A stretch of 64,000 nt of DNA from Aplidium turbinatum (lineage: Eukaryota > Chordata > Ascidiacea > Aplousobranchia > Polyclinidae), in contig OU964918.1 in NCBI GenBank assembly GCA_918807975.1, forward strand, positions 20,382,477 through 20,446,476, given 5' to 3'. Of the stretch, positions 21,900 through 33,216 are shown piece by piece. Position 1 is the stretch's first letter. Each line of letters opens with the position of its first letter. The notes under the pieces are model-generated. The model was not told the origin of the DNA, did not search any database, and was given only the letters and a program-made list of their open reading frames with translations. The position numbers and the translations under genes were made by a program.

Positions 21900-24500
21900 T
21901 GCAACCAATTGATTCGGGTAGATGCAGTATCGTGCTTTCCAACATCAGTAAAATTGTCAAAAAAGCTTCATCGAGCGGCTACGTTTGAACAACGATTTCT
22001 CGTTTTGTGGATTAGATATAAATGTGAAAGTTAACATTTGAATAAAGCAAGACATAGGCTACTCTTTTAATTTGTGTTGGTTTGGTATTTTTATTGTAAA
22101 AAATGAATTGCTGAGAATTGGTACAAAATAGTAAAGTTTAAGTTAGCGCTACATAAATATAATGCATACTTTAGACTGGCAATTAATCCATTCGGGTAGA
22201 TGAAACATAATGCCATCCAACGATAGGAAAATTGTTAAAATCCGAGCAGAAATGAGAAAGCTACAGCATATTTGGTGGAGGCAGTATTCATCGATCACAT
22301 GAAACTGTGGGCGGCTTATACTGAACCACGATCGAATCGCCTTGAAAAATGCATTGGAAAAAAGCTTTGTCGAGCGGTTACGTTTGAACAACGATTGTTC
22401 GTTTTGTGGATTAGATATAAATGTGAAAGTTAACATATGAATAAACCAAGACATACTCTTTTAATTTGTGTTGGTTTGATATTTTTATTGTAAAAATTGT
22501 ATTGCTGAGAATTGGTACAAAATAGTAAAGTTTAAGTTACCCGCTACATAAATATAATGCCTACTTTAGATTGGCAATTAATCCATTCGGGTAGATGAAG
22601 CATAATGCCATCCAACGATAGGAAAATTGTTAAAATCCGAGCAGAAATGAGAAAGCTACAGCATATTTGGTGGAGGCACTATTCACCGATCGCATCAAAC
22701 TGTGGGCGGCTTGTATTGAACACTCGAAACTGATCGCTTTGTGTTTGCATTGTTTTGGTAAAAAGCTTCGTCGAGCGGTTACGTTTGAACAACGATTGCT
22801 CGTTTTGTGGATTAGATATAAATGTGAAAGTTAACATTTAAATAAAGCAAGACATACTCTTTTAATTTGTGTTAGTTTGGTATTTTTATTGTAATAAATG
22901 AATTGCTGAGAGTTGGTACAAAATAGTAAAGTTTAAGTTAGCGCTACATAAATTTAATGCCTACTTTAGATTGGCAATTAATCCATTCGAGTAGATGAAG
23001 CATAATGCCATCCAACGATAGTAAAATTGTTAGAATCCGAGCAGAAATGAGAAAGCTACAGCATATTTGGTGGAGGCAGTATTCATCGATCACAGCAAAC
23101 TGTGGGCGGCTTATACTGAACCACGATCGAATCGCCTTGAAAAATGCATTGGAAAAAAGCTTAGTCGAGCGGTTACGTTTGAACTACGTTTGTTCGTTTT
23201 GTGGATTAGATATAAATGTGAAAGTTAACATATGAATAAACCAAGACATACTCTTTTAATTTGTGTTGGTTTGGTATTTTTATTGTAAAAATTGAATTGC
23301 TGAGAATTGGTACAAAATAGTAAAGTTTAAGTTACCCGCTAGATCAATATAATGCCTACTTTAGATTGGCAATTAATCCATTCGGGTAGATGAAGCATAA
23401 TGCCATCCAACGATAGGAAAATTGTTAGAATCCGAGCAGAAATGAGAAAGCTACAGCATATTTGGTGGAGGCACTATTCACCGATCGCATCAAACTGTGG
23501 GCGGCTTGTAATTGTATTGAACACTCGAAACTGATCGCTTTGTGTTTGCATTGTTTTGGTAAAAAGCTTCGTCGAGCGGTTACGTTTGAACAACGATTGC
23601 TCGTTTTGTGGATTAGATATAAATGTGAAAGTTAACATATGAATAAACCAAGACATACTCTTTTAATTTGTGTTGGTTTGGTATTTTTATTGTAAAAAAT
23701 GAATTGCTGAGAATTGGTACAAAATAGTAAAGTTTAAGTTAGCGCTACATAAATGTAATGCCTACTTTAGACTGGCAATTAATCCATTCGAGTAGATGAA
23801 TCATAATGCCATCCAACGATAGTAAAATTGTTAAAATCCGAGCAGAAATGAAAAAGCTACAGCATATTTGGTGGCAGTGGCGTAGCCAAGGGGGGGGTTT
23901 TGGGGGTTACAACCCCCCCCTTTGGCACGCGTGTGACGTCACGATAATGAGAATGATGCTTTCATTCTAAAAAAAAATTGCCTAATTTTATACAAAACTG
24001 CATTAAAAGAGCGAGTTTTGCCAATACCAAACATTCAAACATCTCAGCCAGGAATTAGCAACAAGAAAACATAGAGACTTAGCTTTATTTCCGAAAAATT
24101 TCCAAGAAAACATGATCTTATCCTTTTGCTATGCTACCGGACAGCACCATTTTACAGGAATATTCATACCCACATTTTTGTTGAAAATGCTCTCAGAATG
24201 CACCAAATTTAAAGTAATTTTTCATAATTTTCTGGGGGAGGCCCCCCAGACCCCCCGCCGCTGGGTGGTCAAAACCCCCCCCCCCCCTTTTTAAAATTCC
24301 TGGCTACGCTACTGTTTGGTGGAGGCAGTATTCATCGATCACAGCAAACTGTGGGCGGCTTATACTGAACCACGATTGCTCGTTTTGTAGATAACATATA
24401 AACGTGAAAGTTGTTACGTTAATAAAGCAAGTATTTTTATTGTAAAAATGAATTGCTGAGAATTGGTACAAAATAGTAACAGTTTAAGTTAGCGCTAGAT
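21900..24500 (+). repeat. A2 right arm: A-satellite in opposite orientation, about 6 units
   Basis: Units as in A1, with gttagcgcta marks at about 22142, 22940, 23728 and 24487 and altered marks (gttacccgct) at about 22536 and 23333. Both block types alternate. The unit from 23735 is split by the 440-bp hAT MITE. Confidence 0.9.
23875..24314. mobile_element. 440-bp hAT-type MITE (CAGTGGCGTAGC family)
   Basis: Ends cagtggcgtagcc and ggctacgctactg, flanked by the 8-bp repeat tttggtgg (23867-23874, 24315-24322). Intact satellite units elsewhere show the uninterrupted target, which confirms the insertion. G/C homopolymer runs lie just inside both ends. No coding content. Confidence 0.92.
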
Positions 24501-24660
24501 CAATAATAATGCCTACAAATATTTAAAAATCAATAGGCATTCCGCTTTTACTTCTATTCCGCGTTTTTGCACCCTTCCTACAAGTAGTTGCGTTTTTTTG
24601 CATGACGTCACAGATTTTTGTGACGTCACTAACCAAGGCGGCCGATTCTAAACCAGCACC

Positions 24661-25155
24661 TGTCTTTCTTTATTGTAATGTACCCACTTATCAATGGTTC
24701 ATCCTTTACTTTCTGCTGGAATGATGCAAAATCATTAAATGTTTCCTGTTGTAACAGATCTTCACTCATTTTTGTTATTGCTGCATTTCCTAAGTTAAGT
24801 CTTGCAGATGCAGGTTGAGATGGGATCCCAGGCGTAGATAAATACTTAGGAAGACACAGAAAAACATGTGGAACAGCCGTAGGTTAAAAACGTATCCGTT
24901 GCAGTTTATCAGATTTGCGATTCGACTCTTTTTTGTATCATGAGAAGTGGTAATGAAATCATGATTATTGAAATGTTTTGCACACACTCTATGTTTTTCT
25001 GTTGGATTCCAATCTTGACGAGGAATTGCTCTAATCCACTTTCGTTGTAGAATTTTACCAGCTGGAAATTTGAACAATGTGATTTTTTCAGTGGTGGTTG
25101 GTTTATTTGTTTTACATCCAGTTTTACATTTCGGAATACAGCAAGTAAACACCAT
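24661..25155 (-). pseudogene. P-element-like transposase, THAP-domain exon
   Basis: The start is taken at the ATGG at 25155 (ataccATGG). MVFTCCIPKC opens a C2CH THAP zinc finger: Cys residues near positions 6 and 10, W in RKWIRAI, DWNP, then VCAKHF as the C-x2-H pair. A one-base loss at about 24865 shifts the frame just before the THAP signature AVPHVF, and the reading goes on in the next frame through MSEDLLQQ and SGYITIKKD up to the A2 target site. THAP is the DNA-binding domain of P-element transposases and THAP proteins. The exons at 8.6-10.0 and 19.4 kb make a P/THAP9-type origin likely. Confidence 0.7.
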
Positions 25156-25169
25156 GGTATCTAAACACT

Positions 25170-25570
25170 GGCATAACAGCACTATCCTTAGTTGTATATA
25201 TATATTTATTTAGGCTAGACATTAAGCAAAAATTATTAGGCTGTGGCTATATTTACACTATATAGTGTAATAATAGCCTCAATAGTGTTGCCAGATAAGG
25301 AATTCTGCCCTAATTTGAGAAAAGTTTAAAGCTGTTGAAAACAAATAGGCTACAGTACTTGTATTTTGGAAATTTTTTTAGTCCTGGGAAGATCAAAACC
25401 CTAATCTTATTCCTAACTCTAACCTTTACCTTAACTCTTCCTAACTTTAATCCTAACTCTGGCAACACCTGATTGTGGAAAAATAGCCACTTCCAAATTA
25501 TTAACCTAATAAAATCATGTAAAGTAACTGATAGGCTAGTGATATAACGCATATTGAAGGCAGTGGCTAT
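25170..25570. other. Non-coding; small TIR element with degenerate ctaac repeats
   Basis: gtgttgccaga at 25285 and tctggcaacac ending at 25468 are exact inverted repeats about 184 bp apart. They enclose a run of degenerate cctaact words. A short MITE is likely; no clear target duplication was found. The cctaac words are not a telomere repeat. Confidence 0.45.
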
Positions 25571-25685
25571 TTGACCGGCTCCGGTCTTTTAATCTGAAAC
25601 ACTATTTGACTGGTTATGACGTATTCTTTTTCTCTTTTAAAGCAAAGGACGAGAGGAAAAGAAAAAAGTGCACTGTTTTTATCGA

Positions 25686-25770
25686 ATGCCACCGATGTCG
25701 TCCCCTGGACATGTCGTCCCGCCGATGTCGTCCCCTGCCGATGTCGTCCCATGTCGATGTCGTCCCTGTT
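25686..25770. repeat. Minisatellite of cgatgtcgtccc units, left copy
   Basis: Four to five units of about 15-17 bp (ccgatgtcgtcccctg). A shorter inverted copy of the same array is at about 29510-29560, so the pair brackets 3.8 kb. The frames running through it are repeat artefacts. Confidence 0.7.
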
Positions 25771-26083
25771 GCCAGATGTTCAACTTTTTTTGTCTATTTA
25801 AATGTAGGTAAAAATTATGGTTTTTCGAAACGAACTTATTCAAATCGAAACGAAATTTTTGCTACCTTTTTCTTTTGTTGGTTTTGTTCCTGTACTCTAT
25901 TGTTAAATTTATCATTACTGTTTTACTCGTTACAATATTGTTCAACTTATCATCACTTATACAAAGAAAAATAAAACTGAATTGAAAACAAAAAAATCTT
26001 TCTTGCCCTGTTCTGATTCTTCATGAATTTCGCATTGCTATTTTGTCCGAAGAACATGGATTTCATGTTCTTGCAATCAACAC

Positions 26084-26274
26084 TGTGGCGTAGCTAAGGG
26101 GGGGGGGACAGACCGCCCCGGGCGGCACGTCTGGGGGTGGCACTTTAAGACTACGATTTTTGATTTTGATTATAATCTGATAAAAAAACGCATTTCATTT
26201 TCACATACTTTTTCTTGAAGGGGTGGCAAAATCTGAATCCGCCCCGGGCGGCACATTTCCAAGCTACGCCACTA
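26084..26274. mobile_element. 191-bp MITE (TGGCGTAGC family)
   Basis: Ends tgtggcgtagct and agctacgccacta, with direct repeats aatcaacac at 26075-26083 and 26275-26283. The inner parts carry the inverted gccccgggcggcac words on both sides. No coding content. Confidence 0.8.
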
Positions 26275-27580
26275 AATCAACACTCAATTTCTTTTCATGA
26301 ACATTTATTTTCACATCGCTAACGTAGCCCACTGCAAATTGGTTCGTTGGTTTTGAATCTTTATCCTCGGACTGACAAAGCCTTGATTGGTTATTCCTGG
26401 TACCGTAGTTACGCGTACTTGCAGTGGCTCTTGACGCAGGGCCGGTCACCGAGATTGGCAGAGTGAAGTTTTCCGATTGTTGATGTGTTGTTGCCGAGAA
26501 ATTATTCCATTCACTAGGGCCCGCTGAATGGAGAGCAGTCCTGAAATGCGTTGCTCAAGCGCACATCCCGAGCGTCGAGCTTGCGCCGCGTGATCTTGAG
26601 CCGGCGCATAACTGAGCTAACGGGGCGGACAATAAATAAACGCAATAAATGGCGAAAGTAAACATATCTAACCTACGACAAAAAACACAGAAACAGCTAG
26701 CAAAAACATTAACTATGACATGCAACAAGTGTGATCCTACGTTATCTGGTAATGTAGATTAGAGATGTGCTCAACTGTTACTTTTTAATAAGTAGCCTAC
26801 TTTGAAAATCTGAACTGCTACTTTGAAAGCTAAAACCATGAAAACAGAAAAAAGCTAGGCTAGAGTAAACCTCAGTTAACGTGTGACTAAAAAAAACAAT
26901 TGTGTAAACCAGGGTGGTCCAAGACTGCAAACATGAAGGGCCACATTAGGGTCTGAGAAAAACTCCACGGGCCGCATATAGTGAGAAATGATAACGCGTT
27001 GTTGAAAGTAGAAACGTTGTTAAATAAAAGCTTAACTGGGTTGCGATTTTGAAATTATTTTCTATAGATTTCGATCTGTTTTAGCTATATTCTTACTGTT
27101 AGGCTTGACTGGGCTATTTTATGTCTTGATTATCATTCAAAGCATTACTTTTTTGCATTTGGCCTATTGCATGATAGCGAATCCAAGCAAAGAACATAGC
27201 GCTTCTGCTTAACAATAGCCTAATGTTAAAAAAAAGGTGCCACGTTACTGCACTGCATCGATGGTTCGCATTTGTTTTCTATATAGTCTCTACTGCTTTC
27301 TATATAGTCCGCCTTGTTCGCAAGTCAACATAGGCCTAGGACTAGCCTACTTAGAAAACAAAGCTAACTGTTGTAAGCGGACAGGTATTAGCTTGAAATT
27401 TATGCTATAGGCTAGGTCAAGATATAAACACATAATGACTGCAAACTAATTTTAGAATTTGCTCTTCTTCATTTCTGTGATGGTAATTTTCCATTGATAA
27501 CGTATTTTCAGACACACAATTAAACGGAAGTGAACAGAATTACAAGCCACATTTTTACGACTTCGTTCCCCTAGAGGCCG
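26275..27580. other. No gene seen; one hAT-like terminus
   Basis: At 26911 cagggtggtccaagactg with later 'gggccgcata' resembles a hAT-type end (CAGGGGTGTCCAA), but no partner was found. The rest is AT-rich unique sequence. Confidence 0.3.
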
Positions 27581-27588
27581 TAGCACTG

Positions 27589-29089
27589 CAGTGGTGTAGC
27601 TTACCTAGGGTATGGCAGGCATGGCTCGAGCCTTGGGCGCAAAAATCGGTTGGTAGGAATTTGTGAGTTATACTTTCTTCAAAATCTAATTTGCGCCCAA
27701 CAAACATCAAAAAGGGTCACTCTTTACTGTATAGCCATTGTCAAACAATGGACGTTGAAAAAGCAACATTGTGCCTCTCCTGGCTCACTTTACGTTCAGT
27801 CAGCAACAATTGGAATCAATCAATCAATGGTTTATTTGTCAGTAACAGGAACATAGTACAGTAGGCCTACATGTTGGAAATATGCAAGTAATATACACAA
27901 TGCAAAAGTTACACAAGTTTCTATACCGACAGGGAGACAACGAGACGACCTAGTCATTTGCCACCCTACGGAAATGACGATTTTGCCGTTTAAAAATTGG
28001 AAGTTTAGTAAAGTCGTTAAGCAGCGATTAGTTGAAGCTTAGAAGTAGCTCCAGTACTTACTTATTCATTTTTATAAGAATTTATAAATCCAATCTGTTG
28101 TATGACTTCAATTTGTCCTGACCAGAGCATTCAGTCTGTTCTAGGAAGAAATCAAGTTGTCAAACAGATAAAATGAACGCAATTCTTAGTAGCTAGTAGC
28201 CTACACACCAATGTTGGGATTGATTCGCTATCAGTTTCTTCAATCTCTAGTTAGCATAGGCTACGGTATAACCCAACGGTTACAAAACCCGCCGACATGC
28301 CAACAAATGTCGGCGACAAATTAAATTAATTAATATTAGTTTTTGAAAAAATCTGCCGGACTTGGGTCGTTTTATTTTTATCCACAGTTATCAGACAAAA
28401 ATACCCCTATCTACAGGTCGGTCACCGCCGGTTGCATCAACACAGTGCTCTATTGAGTATTGAGATGAATTTTTAATTAAGTTGGCTAGGCCTACGTAAA
28501 GAACTACGAAAACATTTTGCGTATGCCTAGGCTATATATTGTAATTATCGACCAAGGATTTTTTTAATTTAACTTTTACTTGCCCTTTTAGACTCTGAAA
28601 CAAACCAATACAAAGAAAAAGGAAAGTGGGGCTGAAGGGCGAAAGAGACGAGACTTGCAAGCAGCAGAAGCTGAAAAAGATAAACAAACAAACAAACAAA
28701 CAAACAAAGTCAAGCAGACAAGCTTATGTCCGATTGATTTTGTCCAATAATTCACTTGGTAGTAGGCTACAGTAGGCTATACACACACAACGTCAGATGA
28801 AAAAGTAATAAGCCGCGTTGGCTAGTTTTTATGTTAGAAATAACTTGGAAAGGCGCAATAGCGCAGCATTCTATCAAATTGATTAGCTCTGCAGAGAGAA
28901 CAAAATTTGCATGACGAAACAATCTCTCGTGACTGCCTTTGAACATTATAAAACGGCAATAATACATTGATTTATTTTCTTCACGATTTGTTCATAAAAG
29001 GCTTGTATGCAATATTTAACTTAAATTGTTAAAAAGGGCGCACATTTAAACTTTGCCATGGGCGCCATTTTGCATAGATCCGCCACTCG
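27589..29089. mobile_element. Probable 1.5-kb hAT-type element, old
   Basis: Left end cagtggtgtagc, right end gccactcg, with flanking tagcactg (27581-27588) and tagcagtg (29090-29097), 7 of 8 alike. The right end also carries 'ccatgggcgcc', resembling the left 'ccttgggcgc' in inverse. No transposase frame is visible. A (caaa)n microsatellite lies at 28683-28707. Confidence 0.5.
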
Positions 29090-29509
29090 TAGCAGTGGGC
29101 TACCGTGTCCGTAGGTTATGTTATTTTAAAGAAATAATAATAAATAAACAAACTGTTTACTCGTCAGCAACAAAATAATTAACCCTGGCTAGCGGACATT
29201 TGAAAAAAAATTAGCCTAGAAATTAATTTTTATTTTTGAAATTAAAATAATTTGTTTGTTCATCTGAACAAAAAAAAAATGTTTGTTTATCAACTAATCC
29301 CACAAGTTGTACCAAACTGAAAGAATAACGTGAGCATTGACGCTCGAGCTGAAATGCAACAGCCGCCGCATTTTGAAGTCTGTTCGGCAGCGTGATTCAT
29401 GATCACTCACTGGAGACGACATGGGCATTGACGCTCGAGCTGAAATCCAACAGCGCGCCGCATCTGAAGCTTTTTTTTGCCGGCGTAAATTATTGCGCGT
29501 CCCGATGTA

Positions 29510-29562
29510 TGAGGGTACGACATCGGGGGTACGACATCGGCAGGGGACGACATCGTCGCCAC
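29510..29562. repeat. Minisatellite of cgatgtcgtccc units, inverted copy
   Basis: Three units of gacgacatcgg-type sequence, the reverse complement of the array at 25686-25770; 25 bp are shared exactly. Confidence 0.65.
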
Positions 29563-29569
29563 CCGTTTT

Positions 29570-30350
29570 TATCCTGTAGTGTGTAGCCTAACTGTAATGC
29601 TTAAATTCACTTGATATTGCTATTGTTGCTGCACAGCGACATTGATAGTTCAACCAAAAAAACAGCTAAAACCTTGCAATTAAATATAAGTTGACTACAG
29701 TACAAAAAAAAATCACTTTACCATTGCGAGAACCTGCAAAAAAAAGTATAGTCTACTGGAGTAAAACTTCTAAAGTATGTAGCCTGATAGGTGAAAGGCA
29801 ACATTGCTGATCAAAAGTTTACAAAATTATTAGGAAGTTTATCAGAACTGGAGAAACAGTACGGTACCCACCCCAACACATGTTTATTGCTGATGTAAAA
29901 GGGATGACCATGACTACAATCTATGCTTAAAATAACCTGTTTGTACCAGCTAGTGAAGTAATAATAGCACTTGCCACTGAAACAGCTAGAAACAGATTTA
30001 AGTTAGCTTGAAAATCATAAGCTTAAAAGTCATCTCTCAGTCAGTAGGGTAGCAATTAGTCTTCAGCTAAGTCTCTTAAACCAATAACCACCACGTTATT
30101 GCTTGTACTCATATGTTAGGAATACCATCTGTTATAATAAAATTACACATCATGAGGATTCATCACTTGCTTGCAAAAAACAGACCACTATCGACCTCAA
30201 AGAATCACATTCATAATTCTCAAAAACGTGTGTGTTTTTTTTACCCTAGCCTACTAGTGGCCACTAAAGTACCGAAAATTCTCCAGTGAGCGGTCCCGGT
30301 ATTCTGAGGTCCCTGACTTTTATGCACCATGATGCTGCTTCATCTGATCT
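29570..30350. other. No feature recognised
   Basis: AT-rich unique sequence without coding or repeat signals that I can support. Confidence 0.3.
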
Positions 30351-30762
30351 ATTGACTATTGTGATGCCCGCGCTTTGACCAAGGTTGGCCAATGGCCATG
30401 CGAAGCAAGCTGGTGCATAAAACATCTGAACAGCATTGGCATCTACATTTGCCAAACGTCTCTGTACTTAAACCTCGCTCATCACCAAAAGTTTATTGTT
30501 GAACCTAGCTAATCCTTGGGCGAAAGAACAGCAGCAACACGGATTTATAAGCAACACTACTCCCTTTGTGACAAAGCAAAGTAACAGCCGAGCTTCGTAT
30601 ATTTTCACATTTATTAGAAACAAGCCACATCAAATCGTATTGATAGATGGAGATTCATTGCACATCAGCAGCTTTTTCTTGTGTATCTTTATCATTGTGA
30701 ATTCCTGCGAAAGAAACAAAAATATTTAATTCAAAAGGGCTGTTTGGCAACAGTGTAGGAAT

Positions 30763-31434
30763 CATAGGCGTAGCCAGGGGGGCAAAAGGGGCCATGCCCC
30801 CCCCAAATTTTCAAACTTTGGATTCCGAAGTTGAGCCCTTTGTTGAAAATACAATAAAATTTGTAGACATTTATATCGTTTTCCAAGACATCTGGCTATT
30901 AACACCCCCAAGGACTTGTTTTAGACACACAGAAAGACACCAATAAATTTTCCAAATCGTAAGCCGCGCAAAATTTACGCGATTTACATTTCTTTGAACT
31001 AATTTGTGAAAGCAATTTCAGAATGGCTTACTCTGTTGGGCTTTTGTGTAGTTATTGAGTTTTTGGTGTTCTCTAATTTTTGCCGCAGTTTTTGCCCATT
31101 CGTGAGTAAGACTTATCTTTAATAAGTTAATAGCTGTTTATCTGCTAATAAATTTCATACAAATATTACCCTAAAAGTGTTTTCAGAAAGCGCTATAATC
31201 CATTATTTGAGTGTAATTTTTCAAACATTTTCCGGGGAAGCATGCCCTCGGACCCCCTTAGAATACGCGTACCTTCGGCACGCTCTAACCCCGCTACTAG
31301 TTTTATTGCTTCAACCCACCAGGATACGCCACTGCACATCAAGTGGCGATGGCTTTAAATCAAACACTTTGTTGTTCTCTTCAATTCATCAAATATTTGG
31401 CCCTCCCCAAAACATTTTTCTGGCTACGCCACTG
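30763..31434. mobile_element. 672-bp hAT-type MITE (GGCGTAGCC family)
   Basis: Ends cataggcgtagccagg and ctggctacgccactg, flanked by tgtaggaat/tgtaggatt, 8 of 9 alike. It belongs to the same broad group as 23875-24314. Open frames inside are not coding. Confidence 0.75.
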
Positions 31435-31439
31435 TGTAG

Positions 31440-32700
31440 GATTTTGATCAGTTGTCGTCCAGGATAATACGAAGTTAATTGACAATCTGCAATATCAATG
31501 TAATATCCCTCTCTCCAACGTGCGTGACAAAAAACTTATCATTCGATTCTGCGCCACGCAGAGCAATCAAGTTTCAATACATTCTAATTGCGTGTACAGT
31601 AGTTATTCAACAACTAAAGCAACACATTCGCTGTTGTCTTTCAAACATATAACAAGCTCACCAAAAGTTAGTTTTTGCCGTTTTCGGCCACCTTGCCTGT
31701 CCTTCCAATTTCGAAATCACTCTGAAACTCTTCATAAATTTGCTGCACTGCAGCAGCTTTGTCGTGCGCCATCACCATGTCTAATCATGAAAGTAAAAAA
31801 ATAAGTGTTAAATCAGTATATAAATGCCGACATAGCCTACTAACCACCATGTTCGTTATTCACATCAATGCGAGTACACCACTAAAACATTTTCATACAT
31901 TACTCAATACTCTTCACAATTACATCATACATTAATCAAAAGAACAAAATGGCATAGTTATGACATAATCATTTAGTCGTAGTAAAAACATTTATCCGTA
32001 GGCTACTCACGAAGAACAACCTTTTTCAGATTCTTTTTTAAACAATCAAACGAGTGCTTAGACTTCACGACGTTTTTTTTCTTTCTTTTTTTCTCGACAT
32101 GACTTGAACTGTGTTGTGTTCGGTAATAATAGTTGGAATAAGTCAACTGATACAATCGCTTGCATTTTTGCCAACAACTTGACTTAAATTTGCCACCTGC
32201 AAAATGTAAATCGAATGCAATGACAGGGATTTCATCCATCATATTAAAAAGCTTCAGCACTTGTTACAGAAATTTTCGACTGTTACAAACATGGGCGCCG
32301 ATCCCTATAGGACAGCGGGGACATGTCCACACCATCTTTTTATATGTCCCCACCATCTTTTTACATTATTTTTGTAACGTAAAAGGGAAAATATTAACCG
32401 AATGTCACAATTTTACCAGTCGGACGTTTAAAATCTATTGAAAGGAGGGGACAACATTTTTGTTTTATGCGAGCAAACCTCAACCGTAGTACAAATGTTT
32501 TATTAGGCGGAGAAACTCAGGTGCAACTCGCAAATTGTATTTGTTTTGGTTATGCCAAAGCCAGACAGTGCAGAGTGTTAGAATTACTTAGAAAGAGTCG
32601 TAACAAGCATGTAGTGCAGCAGGCTTAGCTTGTGTTACTTTTGTGTGAGAAAAAAGGAGTTCTTTGAGTTATTATTACATTGAAGTTAAGGGATGCTGAA
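31440..32700. other. No gene seen
   Basis: AT-rich sequence. At 32293 'gggcgccgatccc' with the twice repeated 'tgtccccaccatcttttt' words (about 32325-32365) may be the end of a MITE whose partner I did not find. Confidence 0.3.
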
Positions 32701-33216
32701 ACATCTTTGCCGGTTTAGTCAGGTTCGTTATGTAATTTCGCTCAAAATTTTTGGAGATTAGCAAACCTATACATTTTCGGAAAGCTTAGACCATGAGGAC
32801 TCCGAAAAACGTTGATTACATTTGCAGAGATGTCCCCATAGCCGCCATTTTAGATTTTCAAAATGGCGGCCGCAAAATATATATTTTGATATATCTCGGC
32901 TCCTAATAAACTTAGAAACTTCATCAAACATGCTAGTTCTATGTTTTAAGGGTCAAGAAATCCATTAAAAGCATACTTAGATACCAAGCGTTAACCACTT
33001 TGCAATTATCCGCCATATTGGTTTTCAAAATGGCCGCCGAAATTATATTTCTTTACATTACTACTTATATACAGTGTTACGTCGTATTTGTCCGCCTACA
33101 AAAATTTATTTGTCCGTAATTAAGTATAAAAATGAAAATAATGAAATAAAAAAAGTATTTATTCGTATTTGTTGTCCACCTATTGAAAAGGCACCACACA
33201 TGGAACAATCACTGCA

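Larger units (their letters stand above)
19562..24660. mobile_element. Foldback element A2 (satellite-armed, non-autonomous)
   Basis: Ends are ggtgctggtttaggatcggc and its (one-base different) reverse complement, with the perfect 8-bp duplication tgtctttc at 19554-19561 and 24661-24668. Paired TGACGTCA palindromes are at 19593 and 19611, and at 24602 and 24620. The satellite arms are 19.73-20.77 kb and 21.90-24.50 kb, in opposite orientation. The core (20.77-21.90 kb) holds a hAT fragment. It interrupts an exon of the P-like gene and carries its own nested hAT MITE (23875-24314). Length 5099 bp. Confidence 0.92.

Noticed and set aside
13555-24500. Hammerhead ribozymes inside the A satellite, as known for some satellites
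   Set aside because: No CTGATGA...GAAA arrangement was found in the A or B units on either strand.
25381-25470. Telomere-like cctaac repeats
   Set aside because: Degenerate and only about 90 bp, enclosed in a small inverted-repeat element.
25606-25974. 122-codon frame with HRCRPLDMSSRRCRPLP
   Set aside because: The Cys/Arg-rich part is the translation of the cgatgtcgtccc minisatellite; the rest is AT-rich.
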